64,000 nt of DNA from Psychroflexus lacisalsi (GTDB lineage Bacteria > Bacteroidota > Bacteroidia > Flavobacteriales > Flavobacteriaceae), in contig NZ_JAIQYZ010000001.1 in NCBI RefSeq assembly GCF_020164495.1, forward strand, positions 496,001 to 560,000. The letters are read 5' to 3'. The notes under the pieces were generated by a model that saw only the letters and a program-made list of their open reading frames with translations, was not told the DNA's origin and made no database searches. Of this stretch, positions 15,039-24,057 are shown piece by piece. Made by a program: the position numbers and the translations under genes. Position 1 is the stretch's first letter, and the number at the start of each line of letters is the position of its first letter.

Positions 15039-17039
15039 ATGAAGCGTTGCATATACTATTTTGTCGGAATTATTTTTATTTTTAGTTGCCAAGATCAAAA
15101 AAAAGATAAACTCAAAGTTAATCCTGATCTAAGGGACTCTATTTTGATCCATCTTAAGAAATTTGACAATAACATTAATAAAGAAGAAAATTTAAATAAA
15201 TCTTTTCAGTTTGTACAACGAATTGAAAATGATAGTCTCCAAATTAAATACCTTAAAACAATTGATTATAGAGCTTTAAACTCAAATTCAAGATATTACC
15301 TTAAAATCAATGAACTTGGAAGAAAAACATCTATAAAATATAAAGATTCTATTTCATTGGCGAATTTTTATTGGAACTTAGGAGACTTTCACTTGACTTC
15401 AAATAAATCTGATAAAGCTTATTTCGCCTATAATGAAGCTGGATTCCTTTATAATAAAAAAAATGATTTAGAGAATTATGCCCAAATGCTGTACAATCTA
15501 GCAATAATTCAAGGTCAAGCTAAAGATTTTACGGGTTCTGAGGTCAATCTAATCAAGGTCGCTGAAATTAGTAAGAAAATTCGGAATTTTGATTTATTAT
15601 ATAAGGCATTTAATGTCTTAGGGGTCACCAATTATAATTTAAGAAATTTTGATGTCGCCTTAAAATACCTAAACAATGCTTTGCAAGCTCTGGGCAAAGT
15701 AGAAGATCCAGACTTATTTAGAGCAGCTACCTTTAATAATATAGGTAATGTTTACGAAAAGCAAAAAAACTTTGAGCTTGCTATCAAAAACTACCGAAAG
15801 ACCTTATCCACCAAAAACCTGTACGAAGGAGATCCTTATCTTTACGCAATGGCTTTAGACAATCTGGCCTTTAATAGATTGGAAACTGGAGAAACTCAAA
15901 ATGTGCTTCCCGATATGCAAAGGGCCTTAGAAATAAGACAAAATATTAAGCATCTCGCTGGTATTTCTATTAGTCAGATTCACATCGCAGAATACTATCA
16001 ATTTATAGGAAACACAACAAAAGCGGTACAATTTGCCGAAGAAGCAAATTCCACAGCACAAAGCAATAACAACAATAGAGACATCTTAGCCTCTTGGCAA
16101 CTCTTAGCAGACTTGCAACCCAATACTAGTTACTCCTTTACCACTTCCTATATCGATCTTAGCGATAGCCTTCAAATCGAAGAGAGAAAAGTGCGTAATA
16201 AATTTGAACGTATCCGTTTTGAAACGGAAGAGGTCCAGCAACGTGCAGAAATGCTCGAAGAAGAACGCACCATCATTTTCCTTATTACCTCTCTCATCAT
16301 TATCTTAGGGAGTTCAGTCTTTATATTTTACGTTCAGCGAACCAAAAACAGAGCTCTTGAGCTTGAACGTGATCAAAAAGTGGCGGATGAAAAAATATAC
16401 GAACTTCTTCTTCTTCAAAGTGCAAGAAAAGATGAGGGCAAGCGAGAAGAACGGGATCGCATCGCTAGAGAATTACACGACAATATCCTCACCGAGCTGT
16501 ATGCCAACCGGATGAATCTTATGTTCTACAAATATAAAACGGGGATGAAAGGTGACGAAAAATTTGGCCAACTCACCGATAATTTAATGGATGTAGAACG
16601 CCAGATCAGGAGCTTATCTCACGAACTCTCCAATACCTATTTTGATGAGCATAAAGAATTTGGAGATCTTATTCAAGATCTCATTCAAAAGCAACAGTTA
16701 GAGAGAACCCACCAGCTTACAATAGACGATTCTGTAAACTGGTCCTTGATCGCTTCGGCAGTAAAAATGCATACTTACCGCATCCTTCAAGAGGCTACCA
16801 TGAATATTCAAAAACACGCCGAAGCCAGTTTTGTCTTTATCAAATTCAGCTTAAATGAAGAAGCCAACGAAATTGAATTTATAGTCGAGGACGATGGTAA
16901 AGGATTTAAGGATAATAAGAAACCCGGAATAGGGCTTAAAAATATAAAATCTCGGGTTGAAGATATCAATGGTAAAATATGTATTGATTCCAAGCAAGGT
17001 TCCGGGACCAAAATCAGTATTTTTATACCCATTAAATAA
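15039..17039 (+). CDS. TPR-containing sensor histidine kinase
   Basis: A 666-residue membrane kinase. The N terminus (MKRCIYYFVGIIFIFSC) is a signal or lipobox-like sequence (Cys17). Residues about 60-400 are helical TPR repeats. One membrane helix follows (about 411-433), then a coiled linker and a HisKA_3-type dimerisation domain with phospho-acceptor His480 in RDRIARELHDNI. The HATPase domain shows the N box (NIQKHAEA), DDGKGF and PGIGLKNIKSRV. The TPR part is predicted to face the periplasm. It lies 5 bases before a matching response regulator, so the pair forms a two-component system of the NarL class. Confidence 0.93.
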   Translation: MKRCIYYFVGIIFIFSCQDQKKDKLKVNPDLRDSILIHLKKFDNNINKEENLNKSFQFVQRIENDSLQIKYLKTIDYRALNSNSRYYLKINELGRKTSIKYKDSISLANFYWNLGDFHLTSNKSDKAYFAYNEAGFLYNKKNDLENYAQMLYNLAIIQGQAKDFTGSEVNLIKVAEISKKIRNFDLLYKAFNVLGVTNYNLRNFDVALKYLNNALQALGKVEDPDLFRAATFNNIGNVYEKQKNFELAIKNYRKTLSTKNLYEGDPYLYAMALDNLAFNRLETGETQNVLPDMQRALEIRQNIKHLAGISISQIHIAEYYQFIGNTTKAVQFAEEANSTAQSNNNNRDILASWQLLADLQPNTSYSFTTSYIDLSDSLQIEERKVRNKFERIRFETEEVQQRAEMLEEERTIIFLITSLIIILGSSVFIFYVQRTKNRALELERDQKVADEKIYELLLLQSARKDEGKREERDRIARELHDNILTELYANRMNLMFYKYKTGMKGDEKFGQLTDNLMDVERQIRSLSHELSNTYFDEHKEFGDLIQDLIQKQQLERTHQLTIDDSVNWSLIASAVKMHTYRILQEATMNIQKHAEASFVFIKFSLNEEANEIEFIVEDDGKGFKDNKKPGIGLKNIKSRVEDINGKICIDSKQGSGTKISIFIPIK

Positions 17040-17044
17040 AAGGT

Positions 17045-17713
17045 ATGACCAATTATAACGTATTACTTGTTGATGATCACCCCATGATCATTGCTGGCTT
17101 TGTGCAAGCACTGGATATCATAAAGGAAAACAACGAGAAACTTGATTTCAGTAGAGATTCTGCTGTAGATTGTACTACGGCTGCTGAGTTTATTTCTGAC
17201 AAAAAAAAGAAATATGACTTAATCTGTCTGGATTTGTCACTTCCCGGGAGTAAAGATGGAAAGTATAATTCTGGAGAAGATCTGGCTAAACTAGCCAAAA
17301 AACATCAGCCTAAAGCAAAATTACTGATTTGCACTATGCTGGAGAATAATTACAAGGTACTGAATGTTATGCGGAGGATAGATCCAGATGGTTTTCTGGT
17401 AAAATCTGATACCAATCCGGATATATTGATTTCTGCAATCGAAAATTTACTCAAAGGAAAAACCTATCAAAGTTCCACTGTTCACCAGATGCTCAAAAAA
17501 ACGATTGAATTCTCTCACAATATAGATGAAGAGGATTTAAAAATACTTTTCTATTTGTCAAAAGGTATTTTAACTAAAAACTTACCTGAACATTTGGGAC
17601 TTTCTCTTAGTGCTGTCGAAAAGAGAAAAAAACAGATGAAGCAATTCTTTGATATACCAAACAGAAACGACAAGATTCTTCTTGAAAAAGCAAGAGAAAA
17701 GGGATTTCTATAA
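17045..17713 (+). CDS. NarL/FixJ-type response regulator
   Basis: A 222-residue regulator. The receiver domain shows acidic residues Asp10-Asp11 (LLVDDHP), phospho-acceptor Asp63 (LICLDLSLPG), Thr97 and Lys120 (FLVKSD). The C-terminal part (about 165-222, LGLSLSAVEKRKKQMKQFF) is a LuxR-like helix-turn-helix, somewhat divergent. It partners the preceding kinase. The twin TACGGTTnAACCGTA palindromes before the operon are candidate sites for it, which would make the system autoregulated; this is inference. Confidence 0.92.
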   Translation: MTNYNVLLVDDHPMIIAGFVQALDIIKENNEKLDFSRDSAVDCTTAAEFISDKKKKYDLICLDLSLPGSKDGKYNSGEDLAKLAKKHQPKAKLLICTMLENNYKVLNVMRRIDPDGFLVKSDTNPDILISAIENLLKGKTYQSSTVHQMLKKTIEFSHNIDEEDLKILFYLSKGILTKNLPEHLGLSLSAVEKRKKQMKQFFDIPNRNDKILLEKAREKGFL

Positions 17714-17731
17714 ACATCCCCTTTTCTCTTG
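17691..17731. terminator. Shared hairpin between the response regulator and OmpA-like genes
   Basis: CAAGAGAAAAGGG-AT and AT-CCCCTTTTCTCTTG form a long stem that begins inside the last codons of the regulator gene and ends before the convergent OmpA-like gene. T tracts are weak on both sides, so termination is likely but not certain. Confidence 0.65.
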
Positions 17732-17754
17732 ACTTTAAATAATAATGTTCTTAT

Positions 17755-18714
17755 TTACTCACTCAGTAGCTTTGAAATTTCATCCAGCTTAGGCGTTAAT
17801 ACCACTTCTATTCTTCTGTTTCTTGCTCTGTTTTCTTCAGTTGTGTTTGGTACCAATGGTGCATATTCGCCTTTACCTGCAGCGGTAAGGTTTTGGGGAT
17901 CAATATTACCATTTTTCAGCAATAATTTTAAAACTTCTGTAGCTCTTTTGGTTGACAAATCCCAGTTGTCATTCAGCGGGCCATTTCCACCGTAGGGAAC
18001 GTCGTCTGTATGACCTTCTATCAACACAGCAATATCTGGATTTTCTGCCAAAACTTTACCGAGCTCTTTCACCGCTTTTTGTCCCTCGTTTCCCACATTC
18101 CAGCTTCCGGAAGCAAACAAAAGCTTGTTTTCCATAGAGACATAAACTTTACCGTCTCTCATTTCCACACTTAGACCTTGACCTTCAAAATTTGTAAGAG
18201 CGCGGGAAAGATTGTCTTTTAGGGTTTGCATTTTCTGCTCTTTTTCAGCAATTAAGCTTTCTAACTCCTGGACTCGTTGAGATCTAGCTTGCAGATCTTT
18301 TTGCAGCTCTTCCAGTCGGTTTTGTTCTTTGGCTAGAGCGGCTTCTTTTTCTTCCAACTGACGAAGCAATTCCCTGTTTTGCTTGGAATTTTCCGCAAGC
18401 GCTTTAGAACTATTTTTTTCTAAAGCATCATAAGATTCTTCGAGTTTGTCCAGAGTGCTTTTGTTTCTTTGGTAGTCTGCAAGGAGATCATCACGTTGAG
18501 TTTTTAGAACTTCAATTCTGTCTTTTGAATAAGCTAATTCATCTTCAACAGCAGTTTTTTCTGAATTGCACTCATCCAGCTTTTGACTGAGTTGCTCGTT
18601 TGTTCTTTTTAATGAATTAAGATCCTCTTCAAGCTCGAGGAATTTTTTTTGACTCACACAGCCTACCAGGTTGAGGCTTAAGAATCCAATAAGTACATAT
18701 CGCATTAGTTTCAT
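17755..18714 (-). CDS. OmpA family lipoprotein with coiled-coil
   Basis: A 319-residue envelope protein. It has a lipoprotein signal (LNLVGC, Cys19), a long coiled-coil (about residues 25-165, Leu/Glu/Lys heptads) and a C-terminal OmpA/MotB peptidoglycan-binding domain. That domain is recognised by IEGHTDDVPYGG..., NWDLSTKRATEVLKLLL and the closing ENRARNRRIEVVLTP. Expected to tether the outer membrane to peptidoglycan. It lies 26 bases upstream of no other minus-strand gene, so it is probably transcribed alone or by read-through from xth. Confidence 0.93.
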   Translation of the reverse strand: MKLMRYVLIGFLSLNLVGCVSQKKFLELEEDLNSLKRTNEQLSQKLDECNSEKTAVEDELAYSKDRIEVLKTQRDDLLADYQRNKSTLDKLEESYDALEKNSSKALAENSKQNRELLRQLEEKEAALAKEQNRLEELQKDLQARSQRVQELESLIAEKEQKMQTLKDNLSRALTNFEGQGLSVEMRDGKVYVSMENKLLFASGSWNVGNEGQKAVKELGKVLAENPDIAVLIEGHTDDVPYGGNGPLNDNWDLSTKRATEVLKLLLKNGNIDPQNLTAAGKGEYAPLVPNTTEENRARNRRIEVVLTPKLDEISKLLSE

Positions 18715-18739
18715 AGGAAGGATTTTAAAGTAAACGTTA

Positions 18740-19510
18740 TTAATTTAAATCAAGTTCTAAAAGTACTGGGCAATGGTCGCTGTGTTTTGCTTCTGGCAAA
18801 ATAACTGATCTTGAAATTTTATTTTCAATTTTTTCAGCCACCAAAAGGTAATCCAGGCGCCATCCTTTATTGTTTTGTCGGGCATTTGCTCTGTAACTCC
18901 ACCACGAGTATTGAACAAGATCTTCGTTTAATTTCCGAAATGAATCTATAAAACCAGATTCATCTAAAAAATTAGATAACCATTCACGTTCTGCAGGAAG
19001 AAATCCAGATACTGTTTTCAATCTCACCGGGTCATGTATATCTATGGCTTCGTGACAAATATTATAATCACCACATATCACTAAATCTGGAAAATTTCTT
19101 TTGAGGTCTTCAATATAGATTTTGAAATCATCCATGTAAGTAAATTTGTAACTCAAGCGATCATCATTAGTTCCAGAGGGGAGGTATAAACTCATAACAG
19201 AGACATCTTCAAAGTCAGCTCTTATATTTCTGCCTTCTCTGTCCATATAGTCTATGCCTGTTCCATATTCAACGTGTTTTGGCTCTGATTTACAAATAAT
19301 GCCAACACTGCTGTAGCCTTTTTTTTCTGCAGAATACCAGTAGCAATATTTATAGCCAATTTCTTCAAAAATGGAGTCATCTATCTGCTCTGGTTGTGCT
19401 TTTGTTTCTTGAAAACAGACCACATTTGCATCAGCGGCTTTAAGCCAGTCAATCAGTCCCTTCTTAAGTGCAGCGCGAATACCATTAACATTATATGAGA
19501 TAATTTTCAT
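18740..19510 (-). CDS. xth: Exodeoxyribonuclease III
   Basis: A 256-residue AP endonuclease/3'-5' exonuclease of base-excision repair. Motifs of the exonuclease III family are present: MKIISYNVNGIRAA, VCFQETKAQ (metal-binding Glu), VICGDYNICHEAIDI (catalytic Asp and Asn), RLDYLLVAEKI and the final KHSDHCPVLLEL (catalytic Asp-His). Length fits the bacterial family. A -7 box on the minus strand lies 15 bases upstream. Confidence 0.97.
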   Translation of the reverse strand: MKIISYNVNGIRAALKKGLIDWLKAADANVVCFQETKAQPEQIDDSIFEEIGYKYCYWYSAEKKGYSSVGIICKSEPKHVEYGTGIDYMDREGRNIRADFEDVSVMSLYLPSGTNDDRLSYKFTYMDDFKIYIEDLKRNFPDLVICGDYNICHEAIDIHDPVRLKTVSGFLPAEREWLSNFLDESGFIDSFRKLNEDLVQYSWWSYRANARQNNKGWRLDYLLVAEKIENKISRSVILPEAKHSDHCPVLLELDLN

Positions 19511-19524
19511 GTTTTGTTTTAATT

Positions 19525-19532
19525 CAAAAATA
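19525..19532 (-). promoter_or_regulatory. xth -7 box
   Basis: TATTTTTG on the minus strand matches TAnnTTTG. No matching -33 box is seen at the 19-base distance. Confidence 0.5.
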
Positions 19533-19663
19533 AGTATAAGTCTTCAACTTAATTTATATCGACGAGTTTTTTATATTGAAAAAAAAGTTCACTTTTAATT
19601 TATTAATTATCAGAGTTTTGAAGAAGCAGGGTGTTAATTATTTACAAATATATCCTACTTTAT

Positions 19664-19694
19664 TTTTTAAACATGGATTAGTGTTTTACATTTG
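19664..19694 (+). promoter_or_regulatory. Promoter of an orphan small transcript
   Basis: TTTT (19664-19667), 19 bases, then TACATTTG (19687-19694). A good -7 box with a near -33 box pointing away from xth, followed within 45 bases by a terminator. Confidence 0.55.
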
Positions 19695-19699
19695 TTTCA

Positions 19700-19771
19700 G
19701 GATGAAGTTTTTTCATAATAGATTGGTTAGTTAAGAAAAGCCTTGAGCACTCGCTCAAGGCTTTTCTGTTT
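19700..19771 (+). ncRNA. Putative orphan small RNA / leader-type unit with a 10-codon frame
   Basis: The predicted transcript of about 70 bases contains ATG 19702 and a 10-codon frame (MKFFHNRLVS, stop at 19732-19734). A strong hairpin begins right after the stop. It has the form of a leader-peptide attenuator or a short regulatory RNA. No plus-strand gene follows; read-through would run antisense into tyrS. Called from layout alone. Confidence 0.4.
19734..19771 (+). terminator. Terminator of the orphan small transcript
   Basis: AGAAAAGCCTTGAGC and GCTCAAGGCTTTTCT form a 15-bp stem around ACTC, followed by GTTTT. The stem could also work in the minus direction, but tyrS already has its own terminator nearer its stop. 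Confidence 0.75.
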
Positions 19772-19820
19772 TAAAGCAGTTTATAATTTTTAAAGAAGTA
19801 GAATCTTAAACTCTTTTACA

Positions 19821-19854
19821 CAAAAAAGCCTGTTCAAAAATTTTGAAACAGGCT
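19821..19854 (-). terminator. tyrS terminator
   Basis: On the minus strand AGCCTGTTTCAAAA and TTTTTGAACAGGCT form a stem with one mismatch, followed by six T. It lies about 36 bases after the tyrS stop. Confidence 0.85.
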
Positions 19855-19889
19855 GTAATAATTTTTAATTTCTCTTAAACCTTAAAAGA

Positions 19890-21185
19890 CTAGTCAAATT
19901 TAATTAGATATGTATTTTTCTTTCCTTTATTGATTAAAACATACTTCCCATTGATTAAATCAGATTCTTTTAAAGAGTAATCCAGACCTACTTTTGATTT
20001 ATTTACAGAAATCGAATTTTCCTTTAAGGCTCTTCTGGCTTCACCATTGGAATTCAGGAATTCAGTTTCGGCAGATAAGGCTGCAATCATATCAAGTCCA
20101 TCTTTCAAAAGATCTTTATTTAATTCTTTAAGAGGAACTCCTTCAAAAACATCCAAAAAAGTAGCTTCATCGAGTTTAGCAAGATCTTCCTCGGTACTTT
20201 TTCCAAATAAAACCTTAGAGGCTTCTTTTGTTTTTTCAAAAGCATCTTTGGAATGTACAGCTTCTGTAATTTCGTCGGCGAGTTTGCTTTGAAGTGTTCT
20301 TAGGTGTGGTTGCTCTCTATGAGATTTTACAAGGCTTTCAATTTCATCTTTAGAAAGGAATGTGAAAATCTTAATAAACTTCTCAGCATCCTCGTCACTT
20401 GTATTTATCCAGTATTGATAAAACTTGTAAGGTGATGTTTTCTCTGGGTCAAGCCATATATTACCTGTAGCGGTTTTACCGAATTTGGTGCCATCAGCTT
20501 TTGTGATGAGCGGACAGGTCAAAGCAAAACCTTTGCCTTGATCGATACGCCTTATTAATTCGGTTCCCGTGGTGATGTTTCCCCATTGGTCACTGCCACC
20601 CATTTGTAAAGAACAATCCTGAGTTCTGTATAAATGAAGGAAATCATAACCCTGCACCAATTGATAGGTGAATTCTGTAAAACTCATGCCTTCTTTAGAT
20701 TCTGAAGACAAGCGTTTCTTTACAGAATCTTTTGACATCATGTAGTTGACGGTGATGTGTTTTCCCACATCTCTGATGAAATCCAAAAAAGAAAAATCTT
20801 TCATCCAGTCGTAATTATTGACCAGTATGGCTGAATTTTTTTCTGAGGTTTTAAAATCTAAAAACTTGGATAATTGCTTTTTTAAAGCCTCTTGATTATG
20901 TCTTAATGTTTTCTCATCCAAAAGATTACGCTCTTGAGATTTTCCAGAAGGATCCCCGATCATTCCTGTGGCACCACCTACCAAAGCTACTGGCTTGTGA
21001 CCTGCTAATTGAAAGTGCCTTAACATCATCACACCGACCAAGTGGCCTATATGAAGAGAATCTGCAGTAGGATCTATTCCTACATAAGCTGCTCTGCTAG
21101 TTTCGTTGAGATGTTCTTGAGTACCTGGCATAACATCATGAACCATCCCTCTCCAGGTCACTTCTTCTATAAAATCCTTTTCCAT
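19890..21185 (-). CDS. tyrS: Tyrosine--tRNA ligase
   Basis: A 431-residue class I synthetase charging tRNA-Tyr. The HIGH motif is at residues 45-48 ([10 protein letters not shown]), the Tyr-binding region [17 protein letters not shown] follows, [11 protein letters not shown] is conserved, and KFGKT (about 231-235) serves as the KMSKS loop. The C-terminal 70 residues form an S4 RNA-binding domain. Length fits the TyrRS family. A promoter lies 20 bases upstream and a terminator follows. Its leader is too short for an attenuator. Confidence 0.98.
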   Translation of the reverse strand: MEKDFIEEVTWRGMVHDVMPGTQEHLNETSRAAYVGIDPTADSLHIGHLVGVMMLRHFQLAGHKPVALVGGATGMIGDPSGKSQERNLLDEKTLRHNQEALKKQLSKFLDFKTSEKNSAILVNNYDWMKDFSFLDFIRDVGKHITVNYMMSKDSVKKRLSSESKEGMSFTEFTYQLVQGYDFLHLYRTQDCSLQMGGSDQWGNITTGTELIRRIDQGKGFALTCPLITKADGTKFGKTATGNIWLDPEKTSPYKFYQYWINTSDEDAEKFIKIFTFLSKDEIESLVKSHREQPHLRTLQSKLADEITEAVHSKDAFEKTKEASKVLFGKSTEEDLAKLDEATFLDVFEGVPLKELNKDLLKDGLDMIAALSAETEFLNSNGEARRALKENSISVNKSKVGLDYSLKESDLINGKYVLINKGKKNTYLIKFD

Positions 21186-21204
21186 TCTTAGTATTGATTT
21201 GCCG

Positions 21205-21233
21205 CAAAGATATTATAATGAAAAAATTATCAA
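21205..21233 (-). promoter_or_regulatory. tyrS promoter
   Basis: On the minus strand TTG (21233-21231), 18 bases, then TATCTTTG (21212-21205). Close to the Bacteroidetes consensus; the leader is about 15 bases. Confidence 0.65.
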
Positions 21234-21258
21234 CTTTCGAAATTCGTATATTTACCAA

Positions 21259-22257
21259 ATGAATTTACTTACCGGTGCAACAGGACTTGTCGGAGCTCAT
21301 TTATTGGCTCAGCTTATTTTAAATAAAGAGAAAATCAGAGCTTTATTCAGAACTGAAAATAAAAAAAATCAGGCAATCTCGGTCATTCTTAAGTATGACA
21401 TAACATCCCAGCAAATTGAAGATACGGTAGAGTGGTTTCAGTGCGATATTTTAGATATCCCAAAGTTGGAAAGTGCTTTCGAGTCTGTTACTCATGTTTA
21501 TCACTGTGCAGGATTTATAAGCAACAGTCCTTCGGATTACAAGATGATGCGTAAAGTAAATATAGAAGGCACAGCCAATGTTGTAAATCTTTCCATTGAT
21601 TTTCCTATTCAAAAATTTTGTCATGTTAGTTCTATTGCAGCATTAGGAAAACCAAATGTGGGGGATGAGGTAACAGAAGAAACTACGATCGCGGAAGATC
21701 AAAAAAAGCCTTCAGCTTATGAAATCAGTAAATATGGAGCTGAAATGGAAGTCTGGAGAGCTTCTCAGGAAGGCTTGAGTGTGGTCATTGTCAATCCTGG
21801 GATCATCCTTGGAGACGGTTTTTATGATTCTGGTAGCGGAACTTTATTGGCGAAATTAAAAAATGGATTAAAGATTTATCCTCCTAAAATTACAGGATTT
21901 GTAGGCGTGTATGATGTAAGTAAAATCATGGTTCAGCTTATGAACAGTCCAGTGGTAAATCAACGCTATATTTTAGTTTCTGAAAATTTATCATTTAAAG
22001 AAGTAGGGGAGAGTTTTGCACGTTTATACAATAAATCTACTCCCAAAACCCGCCTAAAACCTTGGATGCTTTACATCGCCTGGTTTTTTGAAGTCCTTAG
22101 GTCTTTTTTTACATCCTATAAAAGACAACTTACATTGGAGGTAATTCCTAGTCTTTTTAAAGACTCTTTTTATTCTTCAGATAAAATAAAAAAAGAGCTT
22201 CAATATACATTTGAAACTCTTGAAGTTTATGCTCATAAAATATACAAACGTTCTTAA
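21259..22257 (+). CDS. NAD-dependent epimerase/dehydratase family protein (extended SDR)
   Basis: A 332-residue extended short-chain dehydrogenase. The N-terminal Rossmann motif TGATGLVGAHLL is at residues 5-16, a YxxxK catalytic pair is seen in SAYEISKYGAE, and the following VVIVNPGIILGDG is typical of the dihydroflavonol-reductase/epimerase subgroup. The substrate is unknown. I start at ATG 21259; an upstream TTG frame is longer but would add residues before the nucleotide-binding motif and overlap the tyrS promoter. Its 3' end overlaps the convergent DUF4296 gene by 4 bases. Confidence 0.92.
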   Translation: MNLLTGATGLVGAHLLAQLILNKEKIRALFRTENKKNQAISVILKYDITSQQIEDTVEWFQCDILDIPKLESAFESVTHVYHCAGFISNSPSDYKMMRKVNIEGTANVVNLSIDFPIQKFCHVSSIAALGKPNVGDEVTEETTIAEDQKKPSAYEISKYGAEMEVWRASQEGLSVVIVNPGIILGDGFYDSGSGTLLAKLKNGLKIYPPKITGFVGVYDVSKIMVQLMNSPVVNQRYILVSENLSFKEVGESFARLYNKSTPKTRLKPWMLYIAWFFEVLRSFFTSYKRQLTLEVIPSLFKDSFYSSDKIKKELQYTFETLEVYAHKIYKRS

Positions 22258-22712
22258 TTTGTTGTTTCGATTTTTTTCAGTTTTTTAGTTCTAGGATCAG
22301 ATTCTAGAGATTTAATAGAGTCTAACTTTTTGAGTTCTACTTTCCTCAAACTATCCGAAACTTTAGAAATAGAATCGTAAGCCTTTTCTAATTTTTCAAT
22401 ACTGTCCTTGACTTTCTCATAGATCTCTGTGTTTTCATCAAATTGCATGTTGTAATACAAGATATTCTGCTTGATATCGGTCGTGTCAATTTTGTATTTT
22501 TTTGATAAAAACTCAAGCATTTCCACATCGAGTTCTTCAAGTTTTTTTTCGTTGGTACTCACGGCAGCATCCAGCAAAACCATATCATACACCAGATCTA
22601 TCATTTTTGATTTATCCAGAAAGTTGTCAGGTTTTTCGATCTTATCGATATTTTGACAACCAATGGATAGTAGAACTAAACCGATTAAAAAAATGAAGTT
22701 TGCTCTTTTCAT
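22254..22712 (-). CDS. DUF4296 lipoprotein
   Basis: A 152-residue lipoprotein (lipobox LSIGC, Cys19) matching the Bacteroidota DUF4296 pattern (MIDLVYDMVLLDAAVSTN, then FLSKKYKIDTTDIKQNILYYNM). The C-terminal third is a charged helix rich in Lys, Ser and Glu. No activity is known to me. It begins one base after the dihydroorotase gene and is the last gene of the minus-strand set glycosyltransferase, dihydroorotase, DUF4296. Confidence 0.9.
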   Translation of the reverse strand: MKRANFIFLIGLVLLSIGCQNIDKIEKPDNFLDKSKMIDLVYDMVLLDAAVSTNEKKLEELDVEMLEFLSKKYKIDTTDIKQNILYYNMQFDENTEIYEKVKDSIEKLEKAYDSISKVSDSLRKVELKKLDSIKSLESDPRTKKLKKIETTN

Positions 22713-22713
22713 C

Positions 22714-24054
22714 CTATCTGTTGAATTTTATACGTTCTCCGAATAACCCTTCATTGAATTTAAAATTTTCAAACACTAGATGTCCATTTACAAAAGTGTG
22801 AGTGACTCTGGACTTAAAACTAGTTCCGTCGAATGGAGACCAGCCGCATTTGTAGAAAATATTTCTTGAATTTACAGTCCAGGGCGATTGGGTATCAATC
22901 AGCACAACGTCTGCTTTGTAGCCTTCTCTGATGTATCCTCTTTTATCAACATCAAATAAAATAGCAGGATTGTGACACATTTTTTCGACAATTTTTTCAA
23001 GCGAAAGTTTTCCTTTGTGATAAAATTCCAGCATAGCGGGTAACCCATGTTGAACTAATGGACCTCCACTAGGAGCTTTAGTGTAGACATTATTTTTTTC
23101 CTCCTTGGTATGAGGAGCATGGTCTGTAGCTACAACATCCAGAAGATTTTTATTCAAAGCTTTAAGCAACTCAGTTCTATCTTTTTCAGTCTTTACTGCA
23201 GGATTCCACTTAATGAAGGTGCCTTTCTTTTCATAATCCGATTCGTTAAACCATAAATGATGAATACATACTTCTGCAGTGATTTTTTTCTTTGCTAGCG
23301 GTAATTTATTTGAAAATAGCTTGAGCTCTTTGGCTGTTGAAAGGTGAAAAACATGTAATCGAGCTCCTGTCTTTTTCGCAAGAGCAACTGCATTGGAAGA
23401 AGATAAGTAGCAAGCTTCTTCACTTCTTATTTTTGGGTGCAAATGAATGGGGATATCATCCCCGTATTTTTCTACCTGTTCTTTTAGATTCCTTTGAATT
23501 GTAGCCTCATCCTCACAATGGGTGGCAATAATTAAAGGAGAATGTTTGAAAATCTCTTCCAAAACTTTCTGATCATCAACCAGCATATTTCCTGTAGATG
23601 AACCCAGGAACAACTTTAGCGCAGCTGTAGTTTTAGGATTGATTTTTTTAATTTCCTCCAAATTATCGTTGGTTCCGCCAATCATAAATGAATAGTTAGC
23701 GAAGGAATTATCCTTTGCCATGGCAAATTTTTCTTCAAGCTTTTCTATCGTTGTTGTTTGAGGATTGGTATTGGGCATCTCAAAATAGGATGTAATTCCT
23801 CCAGCAACTGCGGCACGTGAACCTGTGAGTATAGTTTCTTTGTGTGTGAGTCCTGGTTCTCTGAAGTGAACCTGATCGTCTATAACTCCCGGAATGAGAT
23901 GTTTTCCCCCAGCATCAATAATTTCGATATCGCTGGATTTTGCACTGATAGAGCTAGAGACTTCAACTATCCAACCATCTTTTAAATGTACATCGCCTTC
24001 AAAAATTTTATTTTCATTGACGATTTTCGCGTTTTTGATTAGATATTCTTTCAT
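22714..24054 (-). CDS. pyrC: Dihydroorotase (multifunctional-type, amidohydrolase family)
   Basis: A 446-residue metal-dependent amidohydrolase. The zinc motif DDQVHFREPGLTHKETI (family HxH region with D-Q-V-H-F-R), the metal-bridging region around LKLFLGSS, IATHCEDE and the Asp in VVATDHAPHTKEEK support the type I dihydroorotase/allantoinase-like class, which closes N-carbamoyl-aspartate to dihydroorotate in pyrimidine synthesis. An allantoinase or hydantoinase role cannot be fully excluded by reading. It sits 3 bases after a glycosyltransferase gene, an order I recall as common in Flavobacteriaceae. Confidence 0.93.
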   Translation of the reverse strand: MKEYLIKNAKIVNENKIFEGDVHLKDGWIVEVSSSISAKSSDIEIIDAGGKHLIPGVIDDQVHFREPGLTHKETILTGSRAAVAGGITSYFEMPNTNPQTTTIEKLEEKFAMAKDNSFANYSFMIGGTNDNLEEIKKINPKTTAALKLFLGSSTGNMLVDDQKVLEEIFKHSPLIIATHCEDEATIQRNLKEQVEKYGDDIPIHLHPKIRSEEACYLSSSNAVALAKKTGARLHVFHLSTAKELKLFSNKLPLAKKKITAEVCIHHLWFNESDYEKKGTFIKWNPAVKTEKDRTELLKALNKNLLDVVATDHAPHTKEEKNNVYTKAPSGGPLVQHGLPAMLEFYHKGKLSLEKIVEKMCHNPAILFDVDKRGYIREGYKADVVLIDTQSPWTVNSRNIFYKCGWSPFDGTSFKSRVTHTFVNGHLVFENFKFNEGLFGERIKFNR

Positions 24055-24057
24055 AAT

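Larger units (their letters stand above)
19511..19889. other. 379-base intergenic region between xth and tyrS
   Basis: It holds the xth promoter, a short plus-strand transcription unit (19664-19771) and the tyrS terminator. The stretch 19555-19660 is A/T-rich and shows nothing else. Confidence 0.7.

Noticed and set aside
21186-21258. A Tyr-sensing attenuator before tyrS like the one at phhA
   Set aside because: The tyrS promoter is only about 20 bases from its start codon, with no minigene or hairpin in between.
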